64,000 bases of DNA from Chaunax sp. Z400 (Eukaryota; Chordata; Actinopteri; Lophiiformes; Chaunacidae), in NCBI GenBank assembly GCA_037577475.1, contig CM075188.1, forward strand, positions 5,429,501 to 5,493,500, written 5' to 3'. Positions 63,301 to 64,000 of the stretch are shown here, piece after piece. Made by a program: the position numbers and the translations under genes. The notes below the pieces were generated by a model that did not search any database, was not told the origin of the DNA, and worked only from the letters and a program-made list of their open reading frames with translations. Every line of letters starts with the position of its first letter. Position 1 is the stretch's first letter.

Positions 63301-64000
63301 TGGATTTCTATGGATTGCCTGCTCAGATCATCATTTGTATTTCTATTAATCGCCTGCTCAGATCAGCATTTGAATTTTTGTTGATCACCTAATCACATCA
63401 GCATCTGAATTTCTATTGATCGCCTGCACAGATCAGCATTTGTTTTTCTATTGATCGTTCACTCACATCAGCATCTGCATTTTTTATGATCACCTGCTAA
63501 CATCAGCATTTTTATTTCCATAGATTGACTGTTTGCATCAGAAACATCAGGCCTTGATTTCTATTGATCGTTTGCTCACCTGAGCATCTGGATTTCTATG
63601 GATTGCCTGCTCAGATCAACATTTGTATTTCTATTAATCGCCTGCTCAGATCAGCATTTGAATTTTTGTTGATCACCTAATCACATCAGCATCTGAATTT
63701 CTATTGATCGCCTGCACAGATCAGCATTTGTTTTTCTATTGATCGTTCACTCACATCAGCATCTGCATTTTTTTTGGATCGCCTGCTAACATCAGCATTT
63801 TTATTTCTATAGATTGTCTGTTTGCATCGGAAACATCAGGCCTTGATTTCTATTGATCATTCCCTCACATCAACATCTGGATTTCTATGGACCGCCTGCT
63901 CACATCACTATTTGGATTCCTATTGATCACCTGCTCACATCAGCATTTTTATTTCTATAGATTGACTGTTTGCATCAGAAACATCAGGCCAGGATTTCTA
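60373..64000 (+). repeat. 35-bp satellite, segment 4, runs off window
   Basis: Satellite in the same orientation, with anchors at 60592 and 62078 and the usual long and short higher-order units. It is cut by the window edge at 64000, so the right boundary of the array is unknown. Confidence 0.95.

Noticed and set aside
8173..64000. CENP-B box in the satellite
   Set aside because: No stretch resembles the conserved NTTCGNNNNANNCGGGN core; centromere identity is not supported by sequence.

Overview
The window is non-coding, repeat-dominated nuclear DNA from a vertebrate, most likely a percomorph-type teleost fish. That inference rests on an L2/CR1/Rex1-like non-LTR retrotransposon relic, a tRNA-derived SINE of a type common in teleosts, AT-rich unique DNA and very long tandem repeats. 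I find no intact protein-coding gene and no bacterial-type feature.

Layout. Positions 1-92 hold about 2.7 decayed monomers of the same 35-bp satellite that fills the right of the window. An island of about 7.2 kb (93-7294) follows. It contains a short interstitial telomere-like tract (812-839), seven copies of a ~198-bp tandem repeat with dimeric higher-order structure (841-2185), a long imperfect inverted repeat (3390-3530), a 5'-truncated dead LINE (about 3560-5066), a SINE (5779-6000) and AT-rich sequence I cannot assign. From 7295 to the right edge, about 56.7 kb is one composite array that runs off the window.

The composite array has two alternating components. One is a 35-bp satellite whose diverged monomers are organised into higher-order repeats; anchor monomers recur mainly at 655, 796, 831, 866 and 943 bp. 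The other is a non-satellite module of about 870 bp, present 12 times, always on the + strand and always entering the satellite at the same point. The modules lie at 7295 (single), 19807-23113 (three), 32271-38103 (five) and 57067-60372 (three). Each module looks like a Pol II promoter: ETS-type ACCGGAAGT sites, a palindromic TAGCAACGGTTGCTA (MYB/RFX-like), TGACGTGG plus a full CRE TGACGTCA, and a TATAAAA box exactly 48 bp after the CRE start. The CRE and TATA are intact in all 12 copies. The TATA lies near the module's right end, so initiation there would send transcripts directly into satellite DNA.

The modules fall into two subtypes, A (871 bp) and B (870 bp, one copy 869). Each differs from copy 1 by a different short deletion (7 or 8 bp). 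Copy 1 (878 bp) is the only one bordered on the left by unique DNA and retains both segments, so it looks ancestral. Clusters read A-B-B, A-B-A-B-A and A-B-B.

The most interesting reading, which is inference, is a multi-promoter satellite locus built to make long non-coding satellite RNA, possibly in the germ line given the CRE/TATA/MYB/RFX-like grammar. The + strand of the array lacks AATAAA, whereas the - strand carries it in many monomers, so read-through would be easier in the promoter direction. RNA data would be decisive.
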